Notes: generated from the sequence alone by a model not told the origin. A DNA stretch of 64,000 nucleotides from Glaciecola sp965660815 (GCA_965660815.1 CBFIBG010000052.1:1-64000), one strand, 5' to 3'. Positions 8,052 to 18,406 are shown, numbered from the stretch's first letter. Program-made: numbers and translations.

Positions 8052-9671
8052 ATGTTTATTACCAAATATTATATAGCCGGAGCCATAACTGCTTTTGTGC
8101 TTGGAGTGCTTACCCCGCACTGGTACTTTGCCTTGTTTTTTTTCTGGGTGAGTTTGTCTTTATCTGCAGTTAGTTTTGCTTACATACTAGACTCGCCAGC
8201 AATATTTAGGAAAAAACAAGATGGTGGCATTCCAATGTATGTAAGTTGGATCTTCTATCCATTCCTACTTGGGGCACAATTGTACAATAGCTGGGCTCGT
8301 CGAAATGATAAAGTACCCGCGATTCAAAAGGTATCCGATAAATTATATTTGGCATGCCGTTTATTTCCCTCTGATATTGAGTTCTTAAAGCAAAACGGCG
8401 TGGGAGCTATTTTGGATGCTACTGCCGAATTCAGTGGCTTAAACTATAGCTCACACGACGAAAATCTCGCGTATTTGAACGTTCCCATACTTGATCACAG
8501 CGCGCCTCACAAGTCTGATTTACAGCATGCAATCAACTGGATAGACCATCAAAGATCTATCGGTAATGCAGTTGTTGTTCACTGTGCGCTAGGCAGAGGG
8601 CGTTCTGTACTTATTATGGCCGCATATTTATTGGCAAAAGCAGAATTTGATAATATTGATGAGGTATTGCTTCACATTAATAAAATAAGAGGAACTGCGA
8701 GACTCAATTCTCGACAATATGCAAAACTCGCTAAACTGCATGAGAACTCTGAGCTTACCAACAAATGCAAAGCACTTATTATCGTGAATCCAAAAGCCGG
8801 TGGAGGGAAATGGAAAGAATATTCAGAATCTATCTTGCAAAGATTGTCAGTAAAATATTCTCTCACCGTGAAAATGACGCAGAAAGACCGAAGTGCAGCA
8901 CAGCTTATTGAAAAGCTTGATATCAACAAATTTGATGTGGTAGTGGCTTGCGGTGGCGATGGAACTATCAACGACGTTGCTTCCGTTTTGATTAACACAA
9001 ATATCGTAATGGCAATCCTTCCACTGGGTACTACCAATGCGCTTGCTCATGTGATTTATGGTTTAAAAAGCAAATTCGATCCAATTAACGACGCCTGTGA
9101 AAGCATTATGAATGGTGAAACAATGTCCATCGACACAGCTATTTGCAATGACGACATTGTCCTACAGGCCGTAGGAGTAGGGTTTGAAGAAAAAATGGTG
9201 TCTAATGCTCATCGAAAAGAAAAAGACAAAGATGGTCAGCTGGCCTACATAAAGGCTTTAGTCTCTGCGGTGGGTGAAAACAAATCCAGTGACTTTAGAA
9301 TTTCTATCGACAATGACCCAGAAAAAAGCATCAAGGCTACAAGCATAGTGGTAGCAAACGCTGCACCAGCAACGACCTTGTTAGCTCAAGGAGGAAGTCA
9401 GCCAAATTTTAAAGATGGTTTGCTTGATTTAACTATATTAAACACTCAAGAAAGCATTGTCATTCCAATGCTGGCCTTGTCATTAAGAAGCTTAAAAAGT
9501 GCAAATCAAGAAGTGCAGCAAAATCTTTCGAATCTTCAGCACGAAAGGGTTAAGTTTCTGTGTATTAAAAGTGATGAGCCAATAGATTATGTTGTAGACG
9601 GTGAGGTGAGACAAAGTAAAGAGGTGTCTATCGAAGTGAAACCATCTTCACTATGCGTAATTCGACCGTAA
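8052..9671 (+). CDS. Fused dual-specificity phosphatase / diacylglycerol kinase-like lipid kinase
   Basis: A 539-residue fusion. Hydrophobic segments at about 5-45 and 62-78 anchor it in the inner membrane. A dual-specificity tyrosine-phosphatase domain follows (about 88-232) with the intact CX5R loop HCALGRGRS (Cys178, Arg184) and an upstream Asp148 that could be the general acid. The C-terminal half (about 237-539) is a diacylglycerol-kinase catalytic domain with NPKAGGG, CGGDGTINDV and PLGTTNALA nucleotide-binding motifs. It is likely to phosphorylate a lipid (diacylglycerol or sphingoid-like) and dephosphorylate a lipid phosphate or protein. It follows the PagL-like gene with an AACTGGAGGA ribosome site. 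Confidence 0.85.
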   Translation: MFITKYYIAGAITAFVLGVLTPHWYFALFFFWVSLSLSAVSFAYILDSPAIFRKKQDGGIPMYVSWIFYPFLLGAQLYNSWARRNDKVPAIQKVSDKLYLACRLFPSDIEFLKQNGVGAILDATAEFSGLNYSSHDENLAYLNVPILDHSAPHKSDLQHAINWIDHQRSIGNAVVVHCALGRGRSVLIMAAYLLAKAEFDNIDEVLLHINKIRGTARLNSRQYAKLAKLHENSELTNKCKALIIVNPKAGGGKWKEYSESILQRLSVKYSLTVKMTQKDRSAAQLIEKLDINKFDVVVACGGDGTINDVASVLINTNIVMAILPLGTTNALAHVIYGLKSKFDPINDACESIMNGETMSIDTAICNDDIVLQAVGVGFEEKMVSNAHRKEKDKDGQLAYIKALVSAVGENKSSDFRISIDNDPEKSIKATSIVVANAAPATTLLAQGGSQPNFKDGLLDLTILNTQESIVIPMLALSLRSLKSANQEVQQNLSNLQHERVKFLCIKSDEPIDYVVDGEVRQSKEVSIEVKPSSLCVIRP

Positions 9672-9990
9672 GAGTTCAAACAAAGTTTTCCTGCTATATA
9701 CAAATAGTGAGTACCGCAAAACAAAGCAAACTAAGGTATCCAAGTGACTTAGCTAAAACGTTACAAATTATTCATCACGCTAGTGCAAACAACATGGGTA
9801 AGTGAAACAGAATCAAGCGTTAATTTCTCTTGTACAGAGTGTAATAACCCCCTCGACGGCCGATTTGAGCTAAAATATACTACTGTATCGCATAACTTTT
9901 CATTTAAGTTGCGTTCTTTTAGAAACGCGTACTGATTAATTTTACAGGGTACAGTGGCCTCCATCTGTTCAGTAGATCAGCTGTTTACAG
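9672..9990. other. Convergent intergenic region, nothing recognised
   Basis: These 319 bases separate two converging genes. I see no clear Rho-independent terminator, small gene, RNA gene or repeat. Confidence 0.4.
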
Positions 9991-12294
9991 TTAACTATTT
10001 ATGTCAAAAGTAAGGCTTAACTCACTATCAATTTGTTTTTGATATGTTTTAACTTTCTGTTCTTGGCGGTTTTTTAAGGCTATAAACTCTGGTAGCAGGT
10101 CTAAGGCTTTAACTCCACTGCCCCTGAAAAAGTCAAATGAATAAAATAACCAATCGTTTTCAATAGCTTGATTTAGACGTTCTATCGCTTGATCATACTG
10201 CCCTAATGCGGCAAGTACATATACATCATCTACTCCCGAACTTAAGCCGCCGCCTTGTAATTTTCTACTGGCATCGATGTGGTCTAATATATTATTTAGA
10301 ATACGTTCGCCCTTTGCCTTTTCATCAGTATTGATAAGCGCCAAACCAAGCATCCGTGCGCCCCAAATGTTAAAGTCGTTAATTATGGGAAGATCATCAC
10401 TAAGACTAGGATAGAGAATACTAATAATATCCACGATCTCTTTCCACCTGCCTTGTTTGTTCAATTCGTGTGCAAGCTGCAACTGAAAGTAAACAGAGTT
10501 TGGGTATTTTGCAATTTGAGTTTTAATATGCTGTTCCAGCTTTTCTGAGTCAGCCAAATCTAACTGGAACTTTCTAGCTTCATAATAATCAGGATGTTTT
10601 TGAAGCACCGATTCTGTGCATTGCTCGGCTAACTCCCAATACCATACCTGAAGTAATGAGATACATAATCGCCATTGTTTGTTTGGATTTCGTGGTTCTA
10701 GTTCCCACTCTTCAGCGGCATATACGACCGCTTTCACAGGTTTCCCCAATTGGAAGTGCCATCTACTTAACAAGCTATAATTATTGCTGGCCTTTGGATT
10801 CAGTGTAATGTTTTTTTCAATGGTAGAAACGGCTTGCTCTGAGCGGCCTAACTGCCAGAGTACACGAGCTGTTAATTGATGTGCAGAATTGCTTTGTGGA
10901 TTAAGTTTCAACGCTTCTCTTGCTACCAAAATAGCTTCTTCTAAACGATTAGTAGAAAATAATAATTGAGCCAAATCTGCTTTTGCCATCGCATAACTTG
11001 GGCTTAATTTAAGAGATTGGTTTAATTGTCTTTCAGCAACATCGTATCGGCGCTCTCTCAGAGCAATACGTCCTTGCAGCGCCAGCGCCTCCGGTAAAAG
11101 AGGCTCAATTGAGAGTGCCTTATTCAGTAATTCATCTATAGATTCAAGTTTTTCCTCATCGGCAGAATACTCATACAGCATTGGATCAATAGTATTTAAA
11201 TTATTGATTGCAGACGCCATCATTACTAAAGGTAAAGCGTAATTTGGGTCAAGCTCTAATGCCATTTCAAAGTGCTCAATTGCCCGTTGTAAACTTGATA
11301 TAGTGCCGATATTTTTCTGCTGTAATCCAAGCATCACCTGCTGATACGCGGGGTAGCTAGGCATATAATTATCAACCGGTTGCGCAATCATACTGCCAAC
11401 AATCGAAGAGATAGTTGCTGCCGAGATTTCATTGTTAACATTAAACACACTGTTCTTCGGTTGTTGAAACTGTGAAGACCAAACAAGGGTTTCGTTAGAT
11501 GTGTCAATCAGTCTAGCGTTTATCAACATATTATTATTGTTGTAACTCACTCTGCCTTCGAGTAAATAGTCAGCATCAAGTGCGGCGGCTATTTCTGAAG
11601 CTCTTTTGTCTCTATGCTCAAGCGCGAAGCTCGATGTTCTTGCGATGACTTGTATTTGCTGGACTCTTGAAAGCGAACCGATTAAGGCATCACTGAAACC
11701 CTCTCCGATAGATTGACGCTCCCTATCTTCTGAACCATCAAGAAAGGGTAAGACTGCGATGATGGGTTTATCTGAATTCTTATTTACAGGTAGGTTATGT
11801 TGATAGGAAAGTATGGCTATAGCTAAGGCGCTTATTAACAAAATGCATGCTAACGCCACTACTTTTCTTCCATTGAGTTTTCTTAGTTTTTGTCTTGATT
11901 GCTGCGGTTCTGATACTGTGACAACTGCCTCTGGAGTTTCAGGAGATGGCTTCTTATCAATGACTGGAGACGGAAATGATGCCTCATAACCTCGACGAGG
12001 TATTGTCTTGATAAAACGGTGTCGATTACTTGAATCTAACGCCTGCCGTAATATAGATACTCCTCTATTGATAGGGTCGTCCGATACAATCTTTCCCTGC
12101 CAAACATTTTCAAGAAGCTCCTGTCTCTCGATTAGTCTATGTTGGTTTGTAAGGAAGTAAGCAAGTAACCTCGCGATAGTTGGTTCGAGGCGAGATTTAG
12201 CAGTGGGCGTTTCTAGATTGCCACTTGAAAGATTAAACTCAAAAGCTTCACACTTGTAGATAGAATCCAATTTCTCGGATTGTAACTGTACCAT
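9991..12294 (-). CDS. CadC-type membrane transcriptional regulator with TPR repeats
   Basis: Protein of 767 residues. The N-terminus (about 10-110) is an OmpR/CadC winged-helix DNA-binding domain, ending with the typical IKTIPRRGYEA. A Pro/Glu-rich linker leads to a single transmembrane helix (about 147-165). The periplasmic part has a TolB-N/FlgO-like nucleotide-cyclase-associated segment beginning IAVLPFLDGS, then EGFSDALIGSL and DADYLLEGRV (about 177-305). At least six TPR-like helical repeats follow (about 310-700). One-component regulators of this kind sense the envelope directly. The target genes are unknown; the MCP at 12717 is divergent from it and is a candidate. Confidence 0.85.
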   Translation of the reverse strand: MVQLQSEKLDSIYKCEAFEFNLSSGNLETPTAKSRLEPTIARLLAYFLTNQHRLIERQELLENVWQGKIVSDDPINRGVSILRQALDSSNRHRFIKTIPRRGYEASFPSPVIDKKPSPETPEAVVTVSEPQQSRQKLRKLNGRKVVALACILLISALAIAILSYQHNLPVNKNSDKPIIAVLPFLDGSEDRERQSIGEGFSDALIGSLSRVQQIQVIARTSSFALEHRDKRASEIAAALDADYLLEGRVSYNNNNMLINARLIDTSNETLVWSSQFQQPKNSVFNVNNEISAATISSIVGSMIAQPVDNYMPSYPAYQQVMLGLQQKNIGTISSLQRAIEHFEMALELDPNYALPLVMMASAINNLNTIDPMLYEYSADEEKLESIDELLNKALSIEPLLPEALALQGRIALRERRYDVAERQLNQSLKLSPSYAMAKADLAQLLFSTNRLEEAILVAREALKLNPQSNSAHQLTARVLWQLGRSEQAVSTIEKNITLNPKASNNYSLLSRWHFQLGKPVKAVVYAAEEWELEPRNPNKQWRLCISLLQVWYWELAEQCTESVLQKHPDYYEARKFQLDLADSEKLEQHIKTQIAKYPNSVYFQLQLAHELNKQGRWKEIVDIISILYPSLSDDLPIINDFNIWGARMLGLALINTDEKAKGERILNNILDHIDASRKLQGGGLSSGVDDVYVLAALGQYDQAIERLNQAIENDWLFYSFDFFRGSGVKALDLLPEFIALKNRQEQKVKTYQKQIDSELSLTFDINS

Positions 12295-12716
12295 TTTCCT
12301 TAACCTATTATTTGAACTTAACGCTAAATATGTGATTACTACTAATTACGTTTACAAGCCCTTCAAGCGCAATGTGATAGACCATCGTGTTTACTAGGTC
12401 GACGCTGTGTTTAAAGAGCAACCACGAGCGGCATTAAGCATTGTTACATATAAATAGGTCAAATAAATAGGTCTTGACTGCTAATTTTCTTGGCGTTTAT
12501 TTGATTATGAACGTCGAAATGAATTTAAACACAATCGACCGTTAGAAGGGTTGTTCATAATCTGCTGTTCTTCTACTTTCAAGTAACGCTCATCCACTAT
12601 GTGTGAATTTAAAATGACAGGCAACGACATTAAGATAGGGAAAATATGCATCTGGCTAATATTTAGCCAGATGGTGCCGAAAACTTAATATCGACAATCT
12701 TCACGTTTTCTTCATC
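12295..12716. other. Divergent intergenic region between CadC-like regulator and MCP
   Basis: 422 bases holding the promoters of two divergent genes. The only clear structure is the 25-base inverted repeat at 12649-12673, listed separately. No small gene is evident. Confidence 0.4.
12649..12673. promoter_or_regulatory. Perfect 11-bp inverted repeat, candidate operator
   Basis: CATCTGGCTAA and TTAGCCAGATG flank a TAT centre, giving a perfect 25-base palindrome. It ends 43 bases before the MCP start. No T-run follows, so a terminator is unlikely. It fits a dimeric regulator site, or an mRNA hairpin in the MCP leader. The divergent CadC-like gene may encode the regulator. Confidence 0.45.
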
Positions 12717-14255
12717 ATGACTATAAAACAAAAACTTTGGTTTGCATTATCCGCATTAGCGCTTATTATTTTGGGAATTGGCTTATTAGCTAAAAGCAGT
12801 TTTAATAAGTTAGAAAAACAAACAACTATTTACAGCAATATCGCAGCGGCGGACAATGCAATGTTTCGCGCGAGGCTCTCCCAAGCCGACTATCTATTGC
12901 TTAAGGAAGCAGAATTTAAACAACAGTTTGATCAAAACCTCAGTGCTGCTCAAACTAGTCTAGAAACCACACAAGCAATAATGCAGGTGCAATCAAGCAT
13001 CGATAGAGTCAATCAAATAAAGGCTGCAATAATTCGCTATAACGAAGAATTTACCGTGATAGCATCAACGACCCAACCACTTACACGAGCGGCTATGCTA
13101 GCATTGTTTGAAGCGGCCGATGAGGCTGCATCGGCTACTGAAGCATTGTTATTCGAAGAAAGTGTAATTGTTGAGCAAACGCGTAAATCTGCAATAAGAA
13201 ACGTTATGATTTCAGTGGGCATTGCATTGATCATGTGCTTTGGTATTGCCCGTTGGTTAATGAACAGCATTATGCATCCATTAACTGCATCTATGCAGAT
13301 AATGGAAACAATCGCCAACGGAGATTTGAGTCAGGAGCAATCAATAAACGGCAATGACGAGTTTGCATCACTGGTTAAAGCTTCGAACAAATCTACCGCA
13401 AAATTACGCGATGTAATTGGTCAAATAAAATCCGGTTTAGATAATTTAGACGTTGCTGGTAAAAGCGTGGCAAAGGCGGTTGTTGAATCAAATGACTCAA
13501 TGCAAAAACAAAAAGACGATACTACTGTGCTGGCGTCGTCTACCATGCAAGTCGCTCATTCTAGTGAAAATATTGTAGCAAGTGTTCAACAAGCAAGTAA
13601 AAAAAGCACCCAGGCTGCGGATGAAGCCCTAAAAGGTAATCAAACTATTACAAATGCAAGTGAAGCAATGCTTACTTTATCTAATGAATTAGCGAAAGCT
13701 TCTGACTCTGTAAACAAGCTAAACCATGACTCAGCGAATGTGGCGGGCATTTTAGACGTTATTCGCTCCATAGCTGAACAAACAAACTTATTGGCTTTGA
13801 ATGCCGCAATTGAAGCGGCAAGAGCGGGTGAACAAGGCCGTGGATTTGCCGTTGTTGCCGACGAAGTGCGCACCTTGGCTGGGCGAACCCAAAATTCCAT
13901 TGAGGAAATTACTACTATCATCGAGTTAATTCAAACAGGAGCTGGAGACGTAGTTGAGGCGATCACTGCAACAAACAATCAAAGCGCTAAGGTAATAGAG
14001 TTGAATAGTGAAGCGTCAGATACATATTCGATCATAATGCGGAATGCTGAAGACATTGCGCAAATTAATAATCGTGTGTCTGACGAGGCCGATGAGCAAA
14101 GGCTCGCCACGCAAAAAACAACATCCAATATTACTTCCATTACTGACTTAGCCGATCTTAATGCAGAGTCGCTCAATGCCATTACCAAGCAAATAGAATT
14201 GCAGAACCAAGAGCGAAATGATTTAAAGCAATTAATCGGTTTTTTCAAAATATAA
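12717..14255 (+). CDS. Methyl-accepting chemotaxis protein
   Basis: Transmembrane chemoreceptor of 512 residues. TM1 about 7-27, a short four-helix-bundle type periplasmic domain about 30-160, TM2 about 163-183, HAMP about 185-240, and the MCP signalling domain about 270-500. The hairpin tip is intact (SIAEQTNLLALNAAIEAARAG, then GRGFAVVADEVR). There is no C-terminal CheR-docking pentapeptide. The ligand is unknown. The ATG lacks a good Shine-Dalgarno sequence, but MTIKQKLW is the typical opening and leads directly into TM1. It is divergent from the CadC-like regulator. Confidence 0.93.
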   Translation: MTIKQKLWFALSALALIILGIGLLAKSSFNKLEKQTTIYSNIAAADNAMFRARLSQADYLLLKEAEFKQQFDQNLSAAQTSLETTQAIMQVQSSIDRVNQIKAAIIRYNEEFTVIASTTQPLTRAAMLALFEAADEAASATEALLFEESVIVEQTRKSAIRNVMISVGIALIMCFGIARWLMNSIMHPLTASMQIMETIANGDLSQEQSINGNDEFASLVKASNKSTAKLRDVIGQIKSGLDNLDVAGKSVAKAVVESNDSMQKQKDDTTVLASSTMQVAHSSENIVASVQQASKKSTQAADEALKGNQTITNASEAMLTLSNELAKASDSVNKLNHDSANVAGILDVIRSIAEQTNLLALNAAIEAARAGEQGRGFAVVADEVRTLAGRTQNSIEEITTIIELIQTGAGDVVEAITATNNQSAKVIELNSEASDTYSIIMRNAEDIAQINNRVSDEADEQRLATQKTTSNITSITDLADLNAESLNAITKQIELQNQERNDLKQLIGFFKI

Positions 14256-14544
14256 TCATTGGATAGTAATGAATAAATCGTGCTCACATGAGTCATTAGC
14301 ATAGCCGCAGTAAATGATCAGCATAACGATACCCTGTCATCTTATGTGCAAAATACATGCGCCTGTAAGTCTCTGTTAAAGGAATATAATAATCTAGAGT
14401 GTCTTCTTCATTTGATATAAACAACCTTGCTATCAATTTCATATTGTTTTAAGTTACCGCCTCTGTTTGAAAAGACAAATATTACTAGCGCAACTGGGCA
14501 TGATGTCTTGGTTTTAAAAATAAAAAGAGTAGGGTCATATACAT

Positions 14545-15501
14545 ATGGAAAAAGTAGCTGTTTTTGGGGAAGCACTGTTCGACTTAATAGAACAAAGTGA
14601 TGGAAGCATACAGCCTTTCATTGGCGGTTCTCCATTCAATGTCGCACGCAGTTTCGCTAAACAAGGCCTAAAAATATCCTATTTGTCGCCTATATCGACT
14701 GATGAGTATGGCAAGCGTATTTATGACTACGCAACCAGCGAGAAAATTCAGATCCCCTCGAATAACCGTTCCGATTTACCGACTTCTTTGGCATTGGTGT
14801 ATACCGATGCTAATGGTCAGGTTGACTATAGGCTGTATAGAAAGTTTATTGCCGATTTAGATATATCAGCGGATCAGTTAATAAACCTTATTAATACAGA
14901 GATTGCTTTATTTCATACCGGCTCGTTAGTTTTAGTTCCGAGTATGAAGGATACCTTAACGCAATGTTTTAATTTTCTTAAAGAAAAGCAAATCCCTCTC
15001 AGCTTAGATATTAATATGCGAAAGGGCGTTGAGACCGATCAAGATAGTTATATCAACGCCGTGTTAGCGCTTTTGCCTTTCGCAGGTATCGTGAAAGTAA
15101 GCGATGAAGACTTGCAGCTACTTGGCTACGATGACGCCCCTCTTGAAGGAGCAAAAAAAGTGTTATCTCAACTTGATAACGGTATGGTATTGCTTACTCA
15201 AGGCGAAAAAGGTGCAACACTACTTACGAACAGTCTATCAATTCACCTAAATGTATTTGAACCTGAAGAATTTGTGGATGCGGTTGGCGCAGGAGATACA
15301 TTTTTTTCAGCCTTTTTGTCCCGTCTAGTAAAGTCTGGTCAGATAAACGAACGACAGCAAACCCAAGGTCTTGAAGATGCTCTAAGATATGGCTTGATGG
15401 CGGCAACGCTCAATGTTGAGAAAAGTGGCTGTCAACCTCCTAATGAACTTACCGTTCTGGGCGCGCTTAAAGCCAACAATATTCAACTTAACTTATCTTA
15501 A
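14545..15501 (+). CDS. PfkB-family carbohydrate kinase (fructokinase-like)
   Basis: Cytoplasmic sugar kinase of 318 residues that transfers phosphate from ATP to a sugar hydroxyl. The N-terminus has the GEALFDLI and IGGSPFNVA sugar-binding signatures. The second PfkB signature is DAVGAGDTFFSAFLSRL (about 248-264), containing the catalytic Asp of GAGD. Overall size and motifs are closest to fructokinases, but the sugar is not proven. It stands alone, converging on the metalloprotease gene. Confidence 0.85.
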   Translation: MEKVAVFGEALFDLIEQSDGSIQPFIGGSPFNVARSFAKQGLKISYLSPISTDEYGKRIYDYATSEKIQIPSNNRSDLPTSLALVYTDANGQVDYRLYRKFIADLDISADQLINLINTEIALFHTGSLVLVPSMKDTLTQCFNFLKEKQIPLSLDINMRKGVETDQDSYINAVLALLPFAGIVKVSDEDLQLLGYDDAPLEGAKKVLSQLDNGMVLLTQGEKGATLLTNSLSIHLNVFEPEEFVDAVGAGDTFFSAFLSRLVKSGQINERQQTQGLEDALRYGLMAATLNVEKSGCQPPNELTVLGALKANNIQLNLS

Positions 15502-15535
15502 AACGGACAGGTCGATAAGAAAAGCGGTAACGCAG

Positions 15536-18406
15536 TCATCGCCACTTGTTTCTGAGCGTCGGTCTTATCGATATTAACGTTAAAAGAAACAACCATAGGA
15601 TAGAAAAGGTGCCGCCGCCTCCATCGTTATCAGATTCTGGACTATCAGGTGATCTAGGATCGGTCCCTACATTAAATTCAGCTAGGTTGCTCGCTCCATC
15701 GTTGTCAGCGTCTTGATTGGCATCGTTTGCATTGAGCGGGTCAAAGTTGTTAGCCACTTCAAATGTATCAGGCATGCCATCGTTATCGTCATCGGTATCG
15801 GAATTGTTACCCAACCCATCGTTGTCGGTATCAACCGTTTCAGTAGGATCTAATGGTAAATCGTCATTTTGATTTTCCACTCCATCATTGTCACTGTCGT
15901 TGGTTGGAGCGTAGGGTAATAAATCTAAAGGTTTCCCAACAAATGCTAAACTTACAGGTTGGCTTAGCCCGCCACTGCCGCTTACAACCGCAGTTTTAAC
16001 CAAATCACCACTGTTGCTATCCAATATGAGTATTTCGTTTGTTTGTCGGCTACACACGTAAAGATTATTGTCTGGCCCCACTTCAATACATGAAGCTGGA
16101 TAATTATTGGGAAGGGTGAAGTTGACAATTGCTATACCATTTGAATTGAACCGAGTGATACTATTATCTCCAGAGTTGGTTACGAAAATATTTCCATTTT
16201 GGTCGCGACTTAAATGTTCTGGTTTATTCATTTGGGTGTTAGCAAAAACGGTTCTTGGATTGTTAGGCTGGTTCAGAGCCAATATTTCTAATTGGTTATC
16301 TAATTTATTAACGAACAATATACGATTATTGGACAGTGGTAATACATCCCTAATGACAACCTCATCAGAAAATTGACCTGTGCGCGCGATACCTTGCTCT
16401 GACAATCTAAAAGTTTCAATGACATCCGCAGAACTATCATTTGTCACTAGCATTCTTTGCTGATCAATAAAGGTTATATGTTTGGGGAAATTAGCAACCA
16501 GTTCGCTTCTATCAATGGCAAGTTGAACTCTGTTTTGCTGTCGGTCAAACCGAAACACATCGCTCTGAGATATAAAAAATAGTTCATTGTTAGGCGCTAC
16601 TTCTATGTCACTTCTAAAGCTAAAGTTTCCCGGTTCAACGCTGAGCAGTGTTTGTATGAATGTTCCCGATTGAGCATCAAACTCCAATATTTGATCAGAG
16701 CCTGCACTTACCACTATAAGGTTGGTGTTCTCAAGTGAATCGAGACTATTAAAATCATCAACTCCATCGTTATCGTCGTCTGAGTCGCTTAAATCTCCTT
16801 GGCCGTCTTGATCAGAATCCAAATATTCTTGAAAATTATTTATTAAATCATCTGTGTTATCGCCTATACCGTCGCCATCGCTGTCGATTGATTCATTTCT
16901 ATTAAAAGGCAGATCGTCTAAGGCATCAAACACACCGTCGTTATCGTCATCAAGATCCGCATTATTGCCTAAGCCATCTTTATCAAAATCGGCTACTTCG
17001 CTTGGGTCGTTTGGAAATAAATCGGATTCATCTCCAATCCCGTCGTTGTCTGAGTCTAGGGTTTCACTGGAAAGAAATGGAAACGCATCCGCATTGTTAG
17101 GTATTCCATCACCATCATTGTCTGGAAACGTCTTAATCGGAAAAGCTATATTACCAATTGGAACGACACTCTCTCTTAAGTTCGCGTTTTGCAAAGCAAA
17201 TGCCTCAATGGTCGTTGCGTTGTCTGCGAATAGGTCATTACCACACACGATTGCTCCGCAAAAATTTTCAGTGTTCGAAAAGACATTTAGCTTAAGTGCG
17301 CGGTTATCGTCTCCAGTGCCGATGGAAGACATAATGGTGTTAAACTTACCAGAGACAATTAAAGCCCCTGAGTTATCCAAGGCGCCTTGACTTTGACCAT
17401 TTACAGCTTGGTGGCCGGCTCCAAAATTATGTCCTATTTCATGAGTAAACGTCAGCCCACAATTTGAACCACCACTTATCCCGACATTGCTGATATTGAT
17501 TAATTCATCGGTTTGGCTATTAGGAAACCTTGCAACTCCGCAGACGTCTCGTTCGTCAAGATCATGAGTTCTTATCATGGATACAAGGTCTGCGCCAAGC
17601 GAGTCGCGAACAGTAGCTAAGTTTGAAAGACTACTATCGGTCACAGTAGCACTATTTCTATCTAATGCAGCAGATAGGTCGCTCAAAGCATCAAAATTGG
17701 ACGCCTTCGTGTAGTTGACTAATTCAGTGCCCACTAATCTAAGTTGAACATCGACGTCGCTATTTACAAATGCTTGATTTGTTTGCGCAACCAAATGATG
17801 AAGAAGGGTCTGAGTTAATTCACCTGGAAAATCAGATACAATATTTGGTGTGTAAATTAGCAGAACATCAACGATTGTAATTCCGTTAATTTGGTTGCTG
17901 AGCTTCACGTTTGAAGATTGCGGCTTATAAAGGCCTGACAAATGTGAAGTGCCTACGGTATCGTTGAGCCGCTCACTTTCAAATTGACCTAAATTATTGG
18001 TGTCTACTGACCAAGTCTTATCTTCATTTGAGATAATGTACCAATGCCTATCATTGCCAATAATCTCTCCAATTTTAGAGCTTTCACCAAGCGTCATATT
18101 TATATAATAAAGCTGATTTTTTAGCTGAAACTTTTGCGTGACGAATATGAACTTTGAACTGAGCTTTTGAACACTAGATTCCAAAATTAGTGGTATTTTC
18201 CCTCCAGTAAAAGAGTTGGGTAAGGCATGCGCGATACGATCACCTTGAAACTCGCTATTTAAAGATTGCACAGACTGTTCGGTTACGTAGTCTTGGGGGA
18301 TGTTTTTTAGAAAAGCGGGGACAGAGGCAAAGGTTTGAAAACACACAAATAGATGTGAGATTAGGAGGAAGCTCTTTAGTTTATTCCAATCATGAACAAT
18401 TACCAT
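15536..18406 (-). CDS. Secreted reprolysin-like zinc metalloprotease with TSP3 repeats and GlyGly-CTERM tail
   Basis: Secreted or cell-surface protease of about 956 residues. A signal peptide covers about 1-28. The metzincin zinc site HEIGHNFGAGH is at about 322-332, preceded by an M12B-like catalytic domain. Calcium-binding thrombospondin type 3 repeats (DxDxDGxxD) follow at about 425-560, then a repeat-rich beta-propeller/NHL-like region about 575-825, then further TSP3 repeats about 830-925. The C-terminus has a Gly-rich stretch, a hydrophobic helix and a basic end, which is the GlyGly-CTERM signal handled by rhombosortase in type II secretion bacteria. The ATG at 18406 is preferred over an upstream TTG at 18424, although neither has a strong ribosome site. 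The last residues converge on the PfkB gene. Confidence 0.9.
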   Translation of the reverse strand: MVIVHDWNKLKSFLLISHLFVCFQTFASVPAFLKNIPQDYVTEQSVQSLNSEFQGDRIAHALPNSFTGGKIPLILESSVQKLSSKFIFVTQKFQLKNQLYYINMTLGESSKIGEIIGNDRHWYIISNEDKTWSVDTNNLGQFESERLNDTVGTSHLSGLYKPQSSNVKLSNQINGITIVDVLLIYTPNIVSDFPGELTQTLLHHLVAQTNQAFVNSDVDVQLRLVGTELVNYTKASNFDALSDLSAALDRNSATVTDSSLSNLATVRDSLGADLVSMIRTHDLDERDVCGVARFPNSQTDELINISNVGISGGSNCGLTFTHEIGHNFGAGHQAVNGQSQGALDNSGALIVSGKFNTIMSSIGTGDDNRALKLNVFSNTENFCGAIVCGNDLFADNATTIEAFALQNANLRESVVPIGNIAFPIKTFPDNDGDGIPNNADAFPFLSSETLDSDNDGIGDESDLFPNDPSEVADFDKDGLGNNADLDDDNDGVFDALDDLPFNRNESIDSDGDGIGDNTDDLINNFQEYLDSDQDGQGDLSDSDDDNDGVDDFNSLDSLENTNLIVVSAGSDQILEFDAQSGTFIQTLLSVEPGNFSFRSDIEVAPNNELFFISQSDVFRFDRQQNRVQLAIDRSELVANFPKHITFIDQQRMLVTNDSSADVIETFRLSEQGIARTGQFSDEVVIRDVLPLSNNRILFVNKLDNQLEILALNQPNNPRTVFANTQMNKPEHLSRDQNGNIFVTNSGDNSITRFNSNGIAIVNFTLPNNYPASCIEVGPDNNLYVCSRQTNEILILDSNSGDLVKTAVVSGSGGLSQPVSLAFVGKPLDLLPYAPTNDSDNDGVENQNDDLPLDPTETVDTDNDGLGNNSDTDDDNDGMPDTFEVANNFDPLNANDANQDADNDGASNLAEFNVGTDPRSPDSPESDNDGGGGTFSILWLFLLTLISIRPTLRNKWR

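Noticed and set aside
16854..17390. 178-codon plus-strand open frame
   Set aside because: Antisense of the metalloprotease TSP3 repeats; serine-rich translation caused by the repeated Asp codons on the other strand.
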